Positions 27,436-36,667 are shown, counted from the stretch's first letter. The stretch: 64,000 bases of DNA from Mycobacterium sp. 852002-51057_SCH5723018 (GCF_001667035.1 NZ_LZIR01000008.1:186001-250000), one strand, 5' to 3'. A program made the numbers and translations. Notes: generated from the sequence alone by a model not told the origin.

Positions 27436-28491
27436 TCAGGCGCTCTTCGCGAGGCCGGAAGATCCGGATCCGCTGTGGCCCTTGGCCACTCGGCGGATCA
27501 GCATGCGGGTGGCCTTCTCCAGGATCTCCTGGGCGGCCTCCGGGCGGCGGGCGCGTTCGGCCCGGCGCGCCGCGGTGGCGATGGTCAGTCCCTGCTCGTA
27601 ACCGGTGACCACGCGCGGGTCGACGTAGGACCCGCGGGCCACCGCGGGCGTGTTGCCCAGCCCCTCGGCGACCTCTTTCATGACGGCGGACTCGACGCGC
27701 TTGATCACCCGCTGCGAGACGGGTGGATCGGCGTCGGCGAACGCCGCGGCGGCCAGCACCGTCCCGTGCCAGGTGCGCAGGTCCTTGACGGTGTACTCGT
27801 CGCCGACCATCTCCTTGAACCGGGCGTTGAGGTCGTCCGATCGGATGTCGACCCATCCGGATGCGGTGCGGCACACCAGCAGTCGTTCGGTGCGTCCCGG
27901 GCGGCGCAGCAGCGAACGCACCGCCCGGACGATTTCGGGGTCCTCGATTTCGATGGTTCGTCGCACCCCGCTCTTGGCGGGGTAGTCGAATTCGACCGCG
28001 TGGCGGTGCAGCGTCACGTGGCTGCACAGCAGGGTGGCCATTCCATAGGATTCGTTTTCCTCGGCGTACTGCTCGCCGCCGGCGCGGAAGTAACCGCGGT
28101 CAAGCAGGCGCAGCGCGATCGCGAGCACCCGTTCGCGGGTCAGGCCACGGCCCGCGAGGTCTCTGGCGACGCGGGCCCGCCACAGCGGCAGCTGCGTGGA
28201 CAGTTCCAGAACGCGGTCGAACTTCTCCTCGGCCCGCTCCTGCTGCCAAGCGGTGTGGTACAGGTACTGCCGGCGTCCGGCGGCGTCGGTGCCGACGGCC
28301 TGAATGTGGCCGCCCGGGTGCGGCGAGATCCACACCTTTTTCCATGCCGGCGGAATGACGAGCTCCTTGATGCGCGCCACGGTGTCGGGGTCGGAGACCA
28401 GGTTGCCCTCGGGGTCGTAGTAGGCGAAGCCCTTGCCCCGTCGTTTGCGCGCGATCCCCGGCTTGCTGAGATCGCTGCGACGCACCCGCAT
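27436..28491 (-). CDS. DNA topoisomerase IB
   Basis: 351 aa, the size of the small poxvirus-like bacterial topoisomerase IB, which relaxes supercoils through a 3'-phosphotyrosyl intermediate. The N-terminal domain has RRGKGFAYYDPEG and IPPAWKKVWISPHPGGHIQAVGTDAAGRRQY; the catalytic core has a helix with RVLAIALRLLDRGYFRAG, DLRTWHGTVLAAAAF and the active-site Tyr289 in NTPAVARGSYVDPRV. Start at ATG 28491 with GGAGG upstream. Present in many non-tuberculous mycobacteria, absent from M. tuberculosis as far as I recall. Confidence 0.93.
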   Translation of the reverse strand: MRVRRSDLSKPGIARKRRGKGFAYYDPEGNLVSDPDTVARIKELVIPPAWKKVWISPHPGGHIQAVGTDAAGRRQYLYHTAWQQERAEEKFDRVLELSTQLPLWRARVARDLAGRGLTRERVLAIALRLLDRGYFRAGGEQYAEENESYGMATLLCSHVTLHRHAVEFDYPAKSGVRRTIEIEDPEIVRAVRSLLRRPGRTERLLVCRTASGWVDIRSDDLNARFKEMVGDEYTVKDLRTWHGTVLAAAAFADADPPVSQRVIKRVESAVMKEVAEGLGNTPAVARGSYVDPRVVTGYEQGLTIATAARRAERARRPEAAQEILEKATRMLIRRVAKGHSGSGSSGLAKSA

Positions 28492-28546
28492 CGTATTCCT
28501 CCAGTCCTCTCCAGTCCCCTTGCCCGACTGCACAATTACCTCGTCG

Positions 28547-28572
28547 ATACCCGCCCGACGGGCCGTTCACAC
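28547..28572 (-). promoter_or_regulatory. Weak SigF-like site before topoisomerase IB
   Basis: Minus strand GTGT-N16-GGGTAT: a good -10 (28552-28547) with a degenerate -35. The leader of about 45 bases carries the GGAGG ribosome-binding site. Confidence 0.25.
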
Positions 28573-28587
28573 CTATCCCTGACGTGA

Positions 28588-28619
28588 AACGACCCGCCAC
28601 GGCACTGTGGCGGGTCGTT
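28588..28619 (-). terminator. Intrinsic terminator downstream of the hemophore gene
   Basis: Perfect 13-bp stem AACGACCCGCCAC/GTGGCGGGTCGTT with a 6-base loop, ending in a short T run. It lies 44 bp after the hemophore-like gene and separates it from topoisomerase IB. Confidence 0.75.
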
Positions 28620-28663
28620 CCCGGTCGTGCTCCGGTTCGTGCTCCAGTCGTATCGAGGCGGGA

Positions 28664-29062
28664 TCAGCCGGCCATGAACTCCTGGTAGGCCGATTCCAGA
28701 GACGGCGGCAGGGCTTTGACGTTGCACTGCCGTTCGGTGTCGCCGATCGGCGCCAGGATGCCGCGCAGGTCGTAGTACTGCTGCGGGTGCGCGGTGAAGT
28801 AGCCTCGCAGGCTGGCCTCAGCGTCCGGGCGCGGCTGGCCGTACGCGGCCGTCACCACCTGGTTGGCGTCCGGATGTGCGGCCAGGTACTGCTCCGCGGC
28901 GCCCTGCGCCGAGGAGACGGTCGCGTTCACACCGCCCGGGCTGCAGTCGGGTGCTGCCGCTGCCGACGGGGCACCGACGATGCCCATGGCCAACCCCCCG
29001 AGCAGACAGCCGGCACTGATGCCGGCAACTCGCCGGCGCGCGACGATACTGCTGATTTTCAT
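28664..29062 (-). CDS. Secreted hemophore-related protein
   Basis: 132 aa from the ATG at 29062. A basic N-terminus (MKISSIVARRR) and a hydrophobic core lead to a signal-peptidase site after APSAAAA, so it is exported. The mature part resembles the mycobacterial Rv0203-like heme-binding family: short, helical, with two Cys (near PDCSPGG and ERQCNV) that could pair, and conserved QYLAAHPDANQVV and YFTAHPQQYYDLRGI. Its probable role is heme capture or transport in the envelope. Monocistronic, ends at a strong terminator. Confidence 0.75.
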   Translation of the reverse strand: MKISSIVARRRVAGISAGCLLGGLAMGIVGAPSAAAAPDCSPGGVNATVSSAQGAAEQYLAAHPDANQVVTAAYGQPRPDAEASLRGYFTAHPQQYYDLRGILAPIGDTERQCNVKALPPSLESAYQEFMAG

Positions 29063-29319
29063 GATCAGTGTTGTCCTTCGAAATTGATGACTGACTTCTT
29101 CAAGAGAGGCTCCCGATCCTCGAAACCCAAGGTAGCGGAAGCGAAAAGCGGGCGGCCATCTCTCAGGATCAACACCGGCACCGCCCGTCACACGATGCGC
29201 CCGCCGGACCGGATTTCGCTAAGCGAGCAAACAAATTCGCCGACCAACACTGAGATTTCTTAGGAAACGGTCGCGGTTCTTAAGCATTCGTGATCTGGAT
29301 CGTGACGCAACCGTGACCT

Positions 29320-29805
29320 TCAGTGGCCTTCAGCGGCCTCCAGTGGCCGACGGGTTTCGCGCTGCGGCTCCCGTTGCCGGGCCAGACCCGAGAGGAACCG
29401 GCGGCGGGCGTGAATGAAATCGTGGGTGTGGCGCAGGGCTTCGGGAACCGAATCGACCACCGGTAAGCCGTGGTCGGTGACCACGCGAGTGAGCCGGCGC
29501 AGCGCCGCGCCGCTGACGACGTTGCAGTGCAACTGGGCTTGCTGCTGCTCAACGTGAAGGCGCAGCAACATCCGAAGGCCGGCGCTGCCCAGGAAGTCCA
29601 AACCGCTGACGTCGACCACCAGCGGGGCCCGCAGCCGGGCGAAGTGCCGGATCGCCTGCGCGACCGCGCCGGCGTTGGACGTGTCGATCTGGCCCTCGAG
29701 CCGCAAGACGGTCGCCAGGCTGCGCGCGTGAACATGCACCTGCGCCCCGTGGCAATCGATGACGTAGCGGCTGCGGGGTTCTTCGTGTCGGTATAGAGCA
29801 GTCAT
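29320..29805 (-). CDS. STAS-domain anti-sigma factor antagonist-like protein
   Basis: 161 aa. The STAS core (about 30-120) shows VLRLEGQIDTSNAGAVAQAI and VVDVSGLDFLGSAGLRMLL; the Ser in DFLGSAG is at the site phosphorylated in SpoIIAA/RsbV-type antagonists. Flanking parts are charged tails. The ATG at 29805 is preferred over the upstream in-frame ATG at 29820. This kind of protein frees sigma factors such as SigF from their anti-sigma factor, which fits the many SigF-like promoters nearby. Confidence 0.8.
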   Translation of the reverse strand: MTALYRHEEPRSRYVIDCHGAQVHVHARSLATVLRLEGQIDTSNAGAVAQAIRHFARLRAPLVVDVSGLDFLGSAGLRMLLRLHVEQQQAQLHCNVVSGAALRRLTRVVTDHGLPVVDSVPEALRHTHDFIHARRRFLSGLARQREPQRETRRPLEAAEGH

Positions 29806-29904
29806 AGACTCCGCCCTCAAAGGTGATCAGGGCGAGTGACCGCGATGTCCTACACGCCGCAAGATACGGGCAGCTGTGGACTCAACTCGGGGGCGAGTCT
29901 AGCG

Positions 29905-29922
29905 CCCGCCGGTTCGGGCGGG
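29905..29922 (-). terminator. Possible terminator after the NAD(P)-binding protein gene
   Basis: CCCGCC/GGCGGG 6-bp stem with GGTTCG loop, about 65 bp past the stop at 29987. There is no clear T tract. Confidence 0.3.
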
Positions 29923-29986
29923 ATGAAAACGCCGATACCGGGATGAGCGGTTACCAAGTGTTCATTCCCGGCTGCGCCGCGCCGCT

Positions 29987-30823
29987 TCAGATCTTGGACA
30001 AATCCGTGGTGCGCGGCCGCGTCGGGTCCTGGTCCGTCTCATCATCGGCCGAAGCGCCCGCGCCGGCCGGTGCCAGGGTGTGCAGCCAGGTGTCGACGTC
30101 GGGGCCGAGCACTATTGCGTGATCGGGAGCGAGCAGCGCCCCGCTGGCGAGCGGGGCGAGCGGCGGTTGCACGGTGCGCACCCGACGAGCGTCGCCTTGC
30201 CGATTGAGCAGGCGCGCCGTCAGATCGGGCAACCGCATGGCCTGCGGGCCGGTGATGGTCCGCGGCCCATGCGTCTGTCCCACGGCAGCCTCCACGAGCA
30301 CGTCGGCGACGGTGTCGGCGGCGATCGGCTGAATCAGCCAGTCCTGCACGACCACCTCGTCGTCTCCGTAGGTGACGGCGACGGGGTTGGTGGCGAATTC
30401 GTACCACTGGGTGGACTTCACGATGGTCGCCGGCACCGGGCTTTCCAGCACGATTTCCCTCGCCGCCCGCTTGGCTTCGTAGTAGGCAAACCCGTCGAAC
30501 ACGGGGTCCTCGACGCCGGCGACGCACGACACCACCAGCCGCTGAATGTCGTGCGCGGCACAGGTTCCCACGAGGTTGCGGGCCGCCGTCGCCACGGCCT
30601 GCGTGACGGTGGACCACCGATCTTCCGGCATGGGGTGGGAGACGTCGATCACGACGTCGACTCCTTCCAGCGCCTGAAGCAGCCCTCGGCCGGAGACGAG
30701 GTCCACGCCGTGCGCGCGGGATATCTCGACCACCGCCACGTCGCGCGCCTTGAGCCTGGCCACCACGCGCGATCCGGCTGTTCCCGTTGACCCGATGACA
30801 CCGATAGTGGTCAGTGTCCTCAC
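29987..30823 (-). CDS. Atypical SDR / NmrA-like NAD(P)-binding protein
   Basis: 278 aa. The N-terminal Rossmann motif is TIGVIGSTGTAGSRVV (NmrA-like GxxGxxG), followed by VDVVIDVSHP and VVSCVAGVEDPVFDGFAYYEAKRAAREIVL, with a Tyr-x3-Lys (YEAKR). The C-terminal 40 residues are low-complexity Asp/Thr/Arg. Members act as redox sensors or reductases of unknown substrate. GTG start preceded by GGAAGG. A SigF-type promoter lies 26 bases upstream. Confidence 0.75.
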   Translation of the reverse strand: MRTLTTIGVIGSTGTAGSRVVARLKARDVAVVEISRAHGVDLVSGRGLLQALEGVDVVIDVSHPMPEDRWSTVTQAVATAARNLVGTCAAHDIQRLVVSCVAGVEDPVFDGFAYYEAKRAAREIVLESPVPATIVKSTQWYEFATNPVAVTYGDDEVVVQDWLIQPIAADTVADVLVEAAVGQTHGPRTITGPQAMRLPDLTARLLNRQGDARRVRTVQPPLAPLASGALLAPDHAIVLGPDVDTWLHTLAPAGAGASADDETDQDPTRPRTTDLSKI

Positions 30824-30849
30824 CTGCCTTCCGTCGTCGCCGGCTATAG

Positions 30850-30874
30850 CTACCCCGAAAAACGCCGTTCAAAC
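30850..30874 (-). promoter_or_regulatory. SigF-type promoter of the NmrA-like gene
   Basis: Minus strand GTTT (30874-30871), 15-base spacer, GGGTAG (30855-30850). Confidence 0.5.
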
Positions 30875-30888
30875 ACGCAACTGCGGGT

Positions 30889-30913
30889 GTTTGAGGGTGC
30901 GCCGGGCGGGAAG
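30889..30913 (+). promoter_or_regulatory. Weak SigF-like site before the CsbD gene
   Basis: GTTT 30889-30892, 15-base spacer, GGGAAG 30908-30913. The -10 matches only four of six bases. Listed because CsbD genes are general-stress genes in other bacteria. Confidence 0.25.
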
Positions 30914-31000
30914 CCGGTAGGTGACAACGCGCTGCTTCAAGGGGCTTCAAGGGGGAAGTCCAGGCGCAAATCCGTCAACCACCGAGAGGGAGGTCGATCC

Positions 31001-31237
31001 ATGGGCGATCAGAAGAGCGGACCGCAAGAGGCCGTCAAGGGCACCGTCGAGGGCGTCAAAGGCAAGATAAAAGAGGTCGGCGGCACCGTCACGGGCCGCG
31101 ATGACGTGGTCCGAGAGGGCCAGGCGCAGCAGGACAAGGCCGACGCTCAGCGCGACGCCGGCAAGAAGGAAGCGGAAGCGGAATCCGCGCGAGGCGGGGC
31201 CAAGGCCGCCGAGGAGCGCCAGAAAGAAAACCAGTAA
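31001..31237 (+). CDS. CsbD-family stress protein
   Basis: 78 aa, very hydrophilic, Lys/Glu/Ala/Gly-rich. The core GTVEGVKGKIKEVGGTVTGRDDVVREGQAQQDKADAQ is the CsbD pattern; the rest is predicted helical or disordered. CsbD is a general-stress protein of unknown mechanism in Bacillus, under sigma-B. The ATG at 31001 has GAGGGAGGT upstream. It ends shortly before a strong terminator, so it is transcribed alone. Confidence 0.85.
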   Translation: MGDQKSGPQEAVKGTVEGVKGKIKEVGGTVTGRDDVVREGQAQQDKADAQRDAGKKEAEAESARGGAKAAEERQKENQ

Positions 31238-31249
31238 TTCGATTTCGGC

Positions 31250-31281
31250 AGGGGTCCGGTCCTACTGTGGGCCGGACCCCT
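31250..31281 (+). terminator. Intrinsic terminator of the CsbD gene
   Basis: AGGGGTCCGG/CCGGACCCCT, a perfect 10-bp stem with a 12-base loop followed by TTTC. It starts 12 bp after the stop codon. Confidence 0.75.
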
Positions 31282-31384
31282 TTCGTGCGCGCGGGGAAAC
31301 CAAAGGTGTCCTGGTTTCAAACCGCCCCGCCGGGTTATCCCTGGGAGAACCGCGCCGACGGCGGCGGGGTCAGCGAGGTGGAGG

Positions 31385-31681
31385 ATGCGTTTGTTCGGTC
31401 GGGTGTCGAGCATCGTTGCGTTTCTGCGTGCCGGCTACCCCAGCGGGGCGCCTCCCTTCGGGTATGTGCCGCTGCTGGCGCTGCTGCCGCGGCGAATATC
31501 CGACGACGAGGTCGGGGTGATCACGACCAAGCTGATCTGGCGCAAACGCCGCTCGATCGACAGCGCCGACGTCGGGGTGGAGATCACCCGGGTCACCGAC
31601 GAGATGCCCTCGTTGGACGACATCGAGCGCGTCCAACACCGACTCGATGCGATGGGACCGGCCGGCGGCCCCCAGCGCTGA
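31385..31681 (+). CDS. DUF3349-domain protein
   Basis: 98 aa. Residues 8-90 match the actinobacterial DUF3349 pattern, with VSSIVAFLRAGYPSGAPPFGYVPLLALLPRRISDDEV and a helical C-terminal half (VEITRVTDEMPSLDDIERVQHRL). Several copies exist in mycobacteria; the fold is a small helical bundle of unknown role. It is convergent with the nuclease-fold gene, 11 bp apart. Confidence 0.85.
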   Translation: MRLFGRVSSIVAFLRAGYPSGAPPFGYVPLLALLPRRISDDEVGVITTKLIWRKRRSIDSADVGVEITRVTDEMPSLDDIERVQHRLDAMGPAGGPQR

Positions 31682-31692
31682 GGGGCGCCCGG

Positions 31693-32457
31693 TCACGCGC
31701 GCTCGAGGTCGACCACGAGCGGCCGGTGATCCGAGATCGGCATCAACTCGGCCTCCACTGCGCCGCCGCGCAATCCATGGTCGTCCGTCAGGATGTGGTC
31801 GAGCTGGCGGTCCGGGGCGTCCGCGGGAAACGTGGCGGCCGCGGCCAGCGCCCGCATGCCCGACCAGCGTCGCACCGCCTCCGGCGTCATGTTCAGGTCC
31901 CCGGTCAGCAGCCGAGGACCGGGAAAGCCGCGTAGGTCGTGGATCAGCCGCCGCAACTGGCGCCGATTCCAGCCGGGCACGAACGACAAATGGGTGTTGG
32001 CCACCGTCAGCCCGCCCCACGGGGTATGCAGCTGGGCGATGACCGCCGCGCGTGGTTCTTCGTGGACGATCATCACGCGGTTCGGTCCCGGCAGATACAT
32101 CGGAAACCGCATCGGGATGCGGGGCAGTCGCACCACCTGCCAGCTCGCCACCGGATAGCGGGAAAGCAGCGCGATCCCGTAGGCGGCGGTTCCCGGTTGT
32201 TCACGGCCGGTGGCGGCCATCCACGTCGCTCCCGGCGTGCCCGAGATCGCGGCCACGAACCGGTGCTCGACGGCGCCCATCGCTTCGGCGGCCACCGAGG
32301 TGAGATCGGCGCGAGCGGACCGCTGTTGCTCGCAGTCGACCTCTTGCAGAGCGAGCACGTCGGGATCCAGACGGCGCACGCAATCCCGCAGCCGCCGCGG
32401 ATCCACGCCGTTACCTACGGTGCGGCCGTGCAGGATGTTGAAGGTCGCCACGCGCAT
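31693..32457 (-). CDS. Endonuclease/exonuclease/phosphatase-family enzyme
   Basis: 254 aa with the complete DNase I-like motif set: ATFNILHG at the start, LALQEVD with the metal-binding Glu, NTHLSF, GDLNM, QLDHIL and the C-terminal SDHRPL His. No signal peptide, so probably cytoplasmic. Substrate could be DNA, an inositol phosphate or a phospholipid head group. It lies 16 bp downstream of the acyl-CoA dehydrogenase-like gene and may be co-transcribed. Confidence 0.85.
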   Translation of the reverse strand: MRVATFNILHGRTVGNGVDPRRLRDCVRRLDPDVLALQEVDCEQQRSARADLTSVAAEAMGAVEHRFVAAISGTPGATWMAATGREQPGTAAYGIALLSRYPVASWQVVRLPRIPMRFPMYLPGPNRVMIVHEEPRAAVIAQLHTPWGGLTVANTHLSFVPGWNRRQLRRLIHDLRGFPGPRLLTGDLNMTPEAVRRWSGMRALAAAATFPADAPDRQLDHILTDDHGLRGGAVEAELMPISDHRPLVVDLERA

Positions 32458-32473
32458 GTGTTCGGCGCGGTCC

Positions 32474-33493
32474 TCAGGAAGTGGTGGTCAACGGCTGCCG
32501 CCCGGCCAGCCGCCCCAGCTCGGCCAGGTCCCGCTCGGCGAGGCTTTGCCGGATGTAGATGGTCAAGTCCGCCACCCGCTGAGCGTGCCGGCCGTCCTGA
32601 CACAGCGGACCCGGGCCGAGGGCGCGGCCGGTGCGGGTGATGGCTTCGTCGGCCGCGTGCTCTACGACGGTGCGGGCCCGCCGGGCCAGCAGTTGAGCGG
32701 TGCCGGCCCGGTCGAAAGGATCGGAGTCGATTTGCGACGCCGCCGCGGCCAGGATCGAGTCCCCCGCGGCGAGCGCGGCGTCCACGGCGCCCAGATGGGC
32801 CAGCGTGTACGCGTCGGCGGATTTGCTGCTGGCGGAGCGGTAGAGCGGCTCGGCAACCCTGCGCGCGCCGCCGAGCCAGCACGCGGCGACGCCGATCGAG
32901 CCGTGCCAGAACCCGGGCCGGTTCAGGTAGTCGTCGGGATCGCCCACCGCGACGGCGTGGGCGTTGGTGAACTGGACCGCCCTGGTGTCGCTGCCGGCCA
33001 TCCCGACGTTCCACCACGTCGTCGGCAACGCTTTGACGGCAGGATCGGTGACGGTCACTGCGAACAGCCCGCTGCTGCCTTGATCGGGCCCGTCGATCCG
33101 GGCGGTCACCAGCGCGTGGGTGCAGAACCCGGCCCCCGAGCACCACACCTTGGTGCCGTTGAGGATCACCGCGCCGCCGTTGAGGTTGGTCGCGACCACC
33201 ACCGCGTCGGGGGACTCGGCCGTCCAGACGCCCCATAGCTGGCCCGAGTCGGGGGGCTTTCCGCCCAGCTCGTGCAGTATCGCGACCGCGTCAACGTGCG
33301 ACTCGGCGATCCGGGCCGCCACGATGTCGTCCTCGGCTAAACGCGACAGGCGTTGCCAGCGTTCGGCGGTGCGTCCGGAAGCGGGCAATGGCAACTCGAG
33401 TCGTCCCGACTCCAGCCAGTGTTTCACCACCCCCGCCGTCACGCGCAGCCACCTGCCGCCGATCTCCCCGGTCGCCTGGGGGAATGGGCGCAT
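32474..33493 (-). CDS. Acyl-CoA dehydrogenase-like protein
   Basis: 339 aa, somewhat shorter than the usual 380-400. The middle domain shows LWGVWTAESPDAVVVATNLNGGAVILNGTKVWCSGAGFCTHALVTA, the FAD/substrate beta domain of the ACAD family, and the C-terminal part is helical. The N-terminal domain seems reduced and I could not place the catalytic Glu, so activity is uncertain and a divergent or non-CoA substrate is possible. Divergent from the nucleotidyltransferase gene. Confidence 0.65.
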   Translation of the reverse strand: MRPFPQATGEIGGRWLRVTAGVVKHWLESGRLELPLPASGRTAERWQRLSRLAEDDIVAARIAESHVDAVAILHELGGKPPDSGQLWGVWTAESPDAVVVATNLNGGAVILNGTKVWCSGAGFCTHALVTARIDGPDQGSSGLFAVTVTDPAVKALPTTWWNVGMAGSDTRAVQFTNAHAVAVGDPDDYLNRPGFWHGSIGVAACWLGGARRVAEPLYRSASSKSADAYTLAHLGAVDAALAAGDSILAAAASQIDSDPFDRAGTAQLLARRARTVVEHAADEAITRTGRALGPGPLCQDGRHAQRVADLTIYIRQSLAERDLAELGRLAGRQPLTTTS

Positions 33494-33623
33494 CCGTGCG
33501 GGGCCCGCGCCTGGGTCGGCGCCGGAATCATGACCGACAACGCGGGGGCTGACATAATTGAAGACTTGCCCAGTCTGACGGTCGCTTAAACGAGCGAAAA
33601 GCGATGCGGTGCAGCACCGGCCA

Positions 33624-33649
33624 GGTTGCCCACGCCGGTGGCGGGGTAT
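33624..33649 (+). promoter_or_regulatory. SigF-like promoter of the nucleotidyltransferase gene
   Basis: GGTTG (33624-33628), 15-base spacer, GGGTAT (33644-33649), then 12 bases to the ATG. The -10 is perfect, the -35 is degenerate. Confidence 0.4.
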
Positions 33650-33661
33650 GACCTATGCACC

Positions 33662-34237
33662 ATGACACCCACCGAGACGCCCACGGACGTGCCCGTGTGC
33701 TGCGCGCGGCTGCGGGAGGCGCTGCGCGGTGCCGCCTCCGCGCTCAAGGAAAACGGCCCGCGCTTCGCGCTGGCCGGCAGCTACGCGTTGTGGGCGTTCG
33801 GCGCGCCCGAACCCAGCCACGACGTGGATCTCGTGGTCGCCGAGTCCGATGTGGCCAGCGCCGAGGCCACGCTGCGCGATGCCGGATTCACCGTCGAGCA
33901 TCCACCGGAGGATTGGCTGTTCAAGGCGCGCACCGGCGACACGGTCGTGGACGTGTTGCACCGCATCAACGGCGTGCGGGTGGAGCCCGAGATGTTGGAC
34001 CGCGCCGAACCGCGTGACGTGCTGGCCATCGGGATGCCGGTGCTGCCACCGACCATGGTGGTCATCCAGAAGCTGCGCTCGCTGACCGAACACCACTGCG
34101 ACTTCGCGAAACTCCTCCCGCCGGTGCGGGCGGTCCGCGAACGGCTGGACTGGGCCGAGATCAGGGCCCGGACCGCCGACAACGACTACGCGGCCGCGTT
34201 TTTGGTGTTAGCGGACCGGCTCGGCCTCACCGGCTGA
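33662..34237 (+). CDS. Nucleotidyltransferase-fold protein
   Basis: 191 aa. Residues 35-110 show a minimal nucleotidyltransferase core: FALAGSYALWAFGAPEPSHDVDLVVAE, with the G-S and D-x-D metal motif, and DTVVDVLHRINGV for the third acidic residue. This is the layout of the AbiEii/UGP-like group. No partner antitoxin gene is adjacent, so a toxin role is not supported. The ATG at 33662 is 12 bases after a SigF-like -10 box. Target unknown. Confidence 0.7.
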   Translation: MTPTETPTDVPVCCARLREALRGAASALKENGPRFALAGSYALWAFGAPEPSHDVDLVVAESDVASAEATLRDAGFTVEHPPEDWLFKARTGDTVVDVLHRINGVRVEPEMLDRAEPRDVLAIGMPVLPPTMVVIQKLRSLTEHHCDFAKLLPPVRAVRERLDWAEIRARTADNDYAAAFLVLADRLGLTG

Positions 34238-34256
34238 CGGCTGCTGACGTAAAAGG

Positions 34257-34514
34257 TCAGTGGTTGCGCAGCTTGGCGACCAATTTGTCTTTGGTGAGGC
34301 TTGAATAGCCAGAGATGCCAAGCTCTTTGGCCCGCTTCTTCAATTGCGGAACCGTCCAGTCCGCATAAGACCCGGACTTGCCGCCCTTGCGGCCGACCGA
34401 CGACTTGCCCCGGCCCGCGGCCGCGTTGGAAATCCGCGCGGCCTTTTCCTTGGACTCGCCCTTCTTGCGAAGATCCTCATACATCTTTTCGTTCTTGATC
34501 GACGAATTCGGCAT
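34257..34514 (-). CDS. Small basic protein with Rho-N/SAP-like helix pair (DUF7218 type)
   Basis: 85 aa, strongly basic. The N-terminal part ([27 protein letters not shown]) is found in many bacteria with stress genes; the C-terminal part ([33 protein letters not shown]) is a Rho N-terminal/SAP-like motif that binds nucleic acid. Strong AGGAGG site before the ATG. It lies 23 bp after katE and is probably co-transcribed with it. Confidence 0.8.
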   Translation of the reverse strand: MPNSSIKNEKMYEDLRKKGESKEKAARISNAAAGRGKSSVGRKGGKSGSYADWTVPQLKKRAKELGISGYSSLTKDKLVAKLRNH

Positions 34515-34537
34515 GATTCAACCTCCTGTGGTAATCG

Positions 34538-36658
34538 CTATGCCGGCACGGGGTCCGTCTGACGCTCCCAGCAACGGTGTTGGGCCAGCGCCGCGGCGAA
34601 TTGCTCGACGAAGTCATCCGGCAACTCGTCGGCGGCCGCCGTGGTGGTCACGACGGCTCGGTCGCTGACGACGCCGGTGTCGTCGTCGTCTTCGGAGGCG
34701 AGGCGAGTGTCGATGTTCGCGGCGCGCAGCAGGTGGATCCCCGCGCCGTACGCACCGATCGGTTTGAGGTGCTTGTAGGCCTCGGCCACGAAATGCAGGG
34801 CGTAGCCGTCGTTGGACAGCGTCGCTATCGAGTCTGGTCCGCACGCCACCACGACCGCGTCATAGAGCACCGACGCCATCGTGGTAAACGCCCGGTCGAC
34901 GGGGAGTTCGCCGCCCGATCCGCCGCGCAGGGTTCCGCCGGCGACCGGGGCGAGGACCTCGACCACCGCGTCGCGCTGTTGCATCAGCTCGATAAAGCGC
35001 TGCGTGCCAACGACATCGACGCCGTCGGCGGCCAGCACCGCGATCTTGCGCGACGCGATGGTGTCGCCGGTGCCGATCTGGGACAGCGCCGGCGACGCGG
35101 CCACCGAGCCGTCGACGGCCTCCTCGGGCGGCTCGGGCAATCCCAGCTTCGCCGCCACCCGGGCGGCCAGCTCACCGTCGATGCGGGCGAGTTGGGCCAC
35201 CACCGCCGAGCGGATGTCGGGCACCTCGACCTTGCCGAGCTCGAACGCGAACGCGGCGACGATGTGTTCGGCCTCGACCGGCGACATGCTCTTCCAGAAC
35301 ATCCGCGCCTGGCTGTAGTGATTCTCGAAGGACTTTGCGCGCTTGCGCATCGCCGCGCCGTCGACGCGCTGCGTGTAGTGGCGGAAGACGTCGTCGTTGG
35401 CCAGCGCCGGGCATCCGCCGCCGATGGTGTTCTTGTAGTAGCTGGAGCGGCCCTGCGGGATGGCGTGCTGGGAGTAACCGTCCTGCTGGTTGGTGCGGAC
35501 CTCGGCCACCGGCCGGTTGACCGGCAGCTGCGCAAAGTTGGGGCCGCCCAAGCGGATCAGCTGCGTGTCCAGGTAGGAGAAGTTGCGGAACTGCAGCAGC
35601 GGGTCGTTGGTGAAGTCGATGCCCGGCACCACGTTGGCGGTGTGAAAGGCCACCTGCTCGGTCTCGGCGAAGAAGTTGTCCGGGTTGCGGTTCAGCACCA
35701 TCTTGCCCACCGGGCGGACCGGAACCTGTTCTTCGGGAATGATTTTCGTGGCGTCGAGCAGGTCGAAGTCGAACTTGAACTCGTCTTCCTCGGCCACCAG
35801 CTGCACCCCGAGCTCCCATTCGGGATACTGGCCGGACTCGATGGCCTCCCACAGGTCGCGCCGGTTGTAATCGGGGTCCTTGCCCGCGATCTTCTGGCAT
35901 TCGTCCCAGATCAGTGAGTGCACGCCGAGGCGCGGCTTCCAGTGAAACTTCACGAAAGTGCCTTCGCCGCGGTCGTTTACCAGCCGGAAGGTGTGCACAC
36001 CGAAGCCCTGCATCATGCGGTAACTGCGCGGCAGCGCGCGGTCGGACATCAACCACATGATGGTGTGCAGCGTCTCGGGCTGCAGCGAGACGAAGTCCCA
36101 CAGCGTGTCGTGGGCCGACGCCGCCTGTGGAATCTCGTTGTGCGGCTCCGGTTTCACCGCGTGCACAAAGTCGGGGAACTTGATGCCGTCCTGGATGAAG
36201 AAGACCGGGAAGTTGTTGCCGACCAGGTCGTAGTTTCCCTGCTTGGTGTAGAACTTGGTGGCAAACCCGCGCACGTCGCGGACGGTGTCGGCCGAGCCCC
36301 GCGATCCGGCCACCGTGGAGAACCGCACGAACACCGGCGTTGTAGTGCCCGGTGTGGTGAGGAATTTCGCCGCGGTGTAGGAGGCCAGCCAGTCGTCATA
36401 GGGCTCGAAGAAGCCGTACGCCCCGGCGCCGCGAGCGTGAACCACCCGCTCGGGGATGCGCTCGTGGTCGAAGTGGGTGATCTTCTCCCGGGCGTGAAAG
36501 TCCTCCAGCAGCGTGGGTCCGCGCTCACCGGCGGTGAGCGAATCGTCGGTGTGGTCGACGCGGACGCCCTGTTGGGTGGTCAGGTATCCGGTGTCGCGGC
36601 GGACCCGCGACGCCTCGAGGTCGCGCTGCTTCGGATCGGGGGTGTGGTCGGTGCCCAT
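34538..36658 (-). CDS. katE: Large-subunit monofunctional catalase (HPII type)
   Basis: 706 aa, clade 2 catalase that destroys H2O2 in the cytoplasm. The distal His is in [12 protein letters not shown], the conserved Asn in [18 protein letters not shown], and the proximal heme Tyr in [17 protein letters not shown]. The C-terminal 150 residues are the flavodoxin/DJ-1-like domain typical of large catalases ([23 protein letters not shown]). ATG 36658 sits 9 bases after a SigF-like -10 (TGGTAA). M. tuberculosis lacks this enzyme and relies on KatG. Confidence 0.95.
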   Translation of the reverse strand: MGTDHTPDPKQRDLEASRVRRDTGYLTTQQGVRVDHTDDSLTAGERGPTLLEDFHAREKITHFDHERIPERVVHARGAGAYGFFEPYDDWLASYTAAKFLTTPGTTTPVFVRFSTVAGSRGSADTVRDVRGFATKFYTKQGNYDLVGNNFPVFFIQDGIKFPDFVHAVKPEPHNEIPQAASAHDTLWDFVSLQPETLHTIMWLMSDRALPRSYRMMQGFGVHTFRLVNDRGEGTFVKFHWKPRLGVHSLIWDECQKIAGKDPDYNRRDLWEAIESGQYPEWELGVQLVAEEDEFKFDFDLLDATKIIPEEQVPVRPVGKMVLNRNPDNFFAETEQVAFHTANVVPGIDFTNDPLLQFRNFSYLDTQLIRLGGPNFAQLPVNRPVAEVRTNQQDGYSQHAIPQGRSSYYKNTIGGGCPALANDDVFRHYTQRVDGAAMRKRAKSFENHYSQARMFWKSMSPVEAEHIVAAFAFELGKVEVPDIRSAVVAQLARIDGELAARVAAKLGLPEPPEEAVDGSVAASPALSQIGTGDTIASRKIAVLAADGVDVVGTQRFIELMQQRDAVVEVLAPVAGGTLRGGSGGELPVDRAFTTMASVLYDAVVVACGPDSIATLSNDGYALHFVAEAYKHLKPIGAYGAGIHLLRAANIDTRLASEDDDDTGVVSDRAVVTTTAAADELPDDFVEQFAAALAQHRCWERQTDPVPA

Positions 36659-36667
36659 TGTTCGCGG

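Noticed and set aside
27226..28587. 453-codon plus-strand frame
   Set aside because: Antisense shadow of topoisomerase IB, low-complexity residues, no domain.
31310..31340. SigF-like promoter before the DUF3349 gene
   Set aside because: GTTT is followed after 14 bases by GGGTTA, a poor -10 match, and the distance to the start is not characteristic.
33662..34237. Toxin-antitoxin pair (AbiE type)
   Set aside because: No antitoxin-like gene is adjacent; only a lone nucleotidyltransferase fold is seen.
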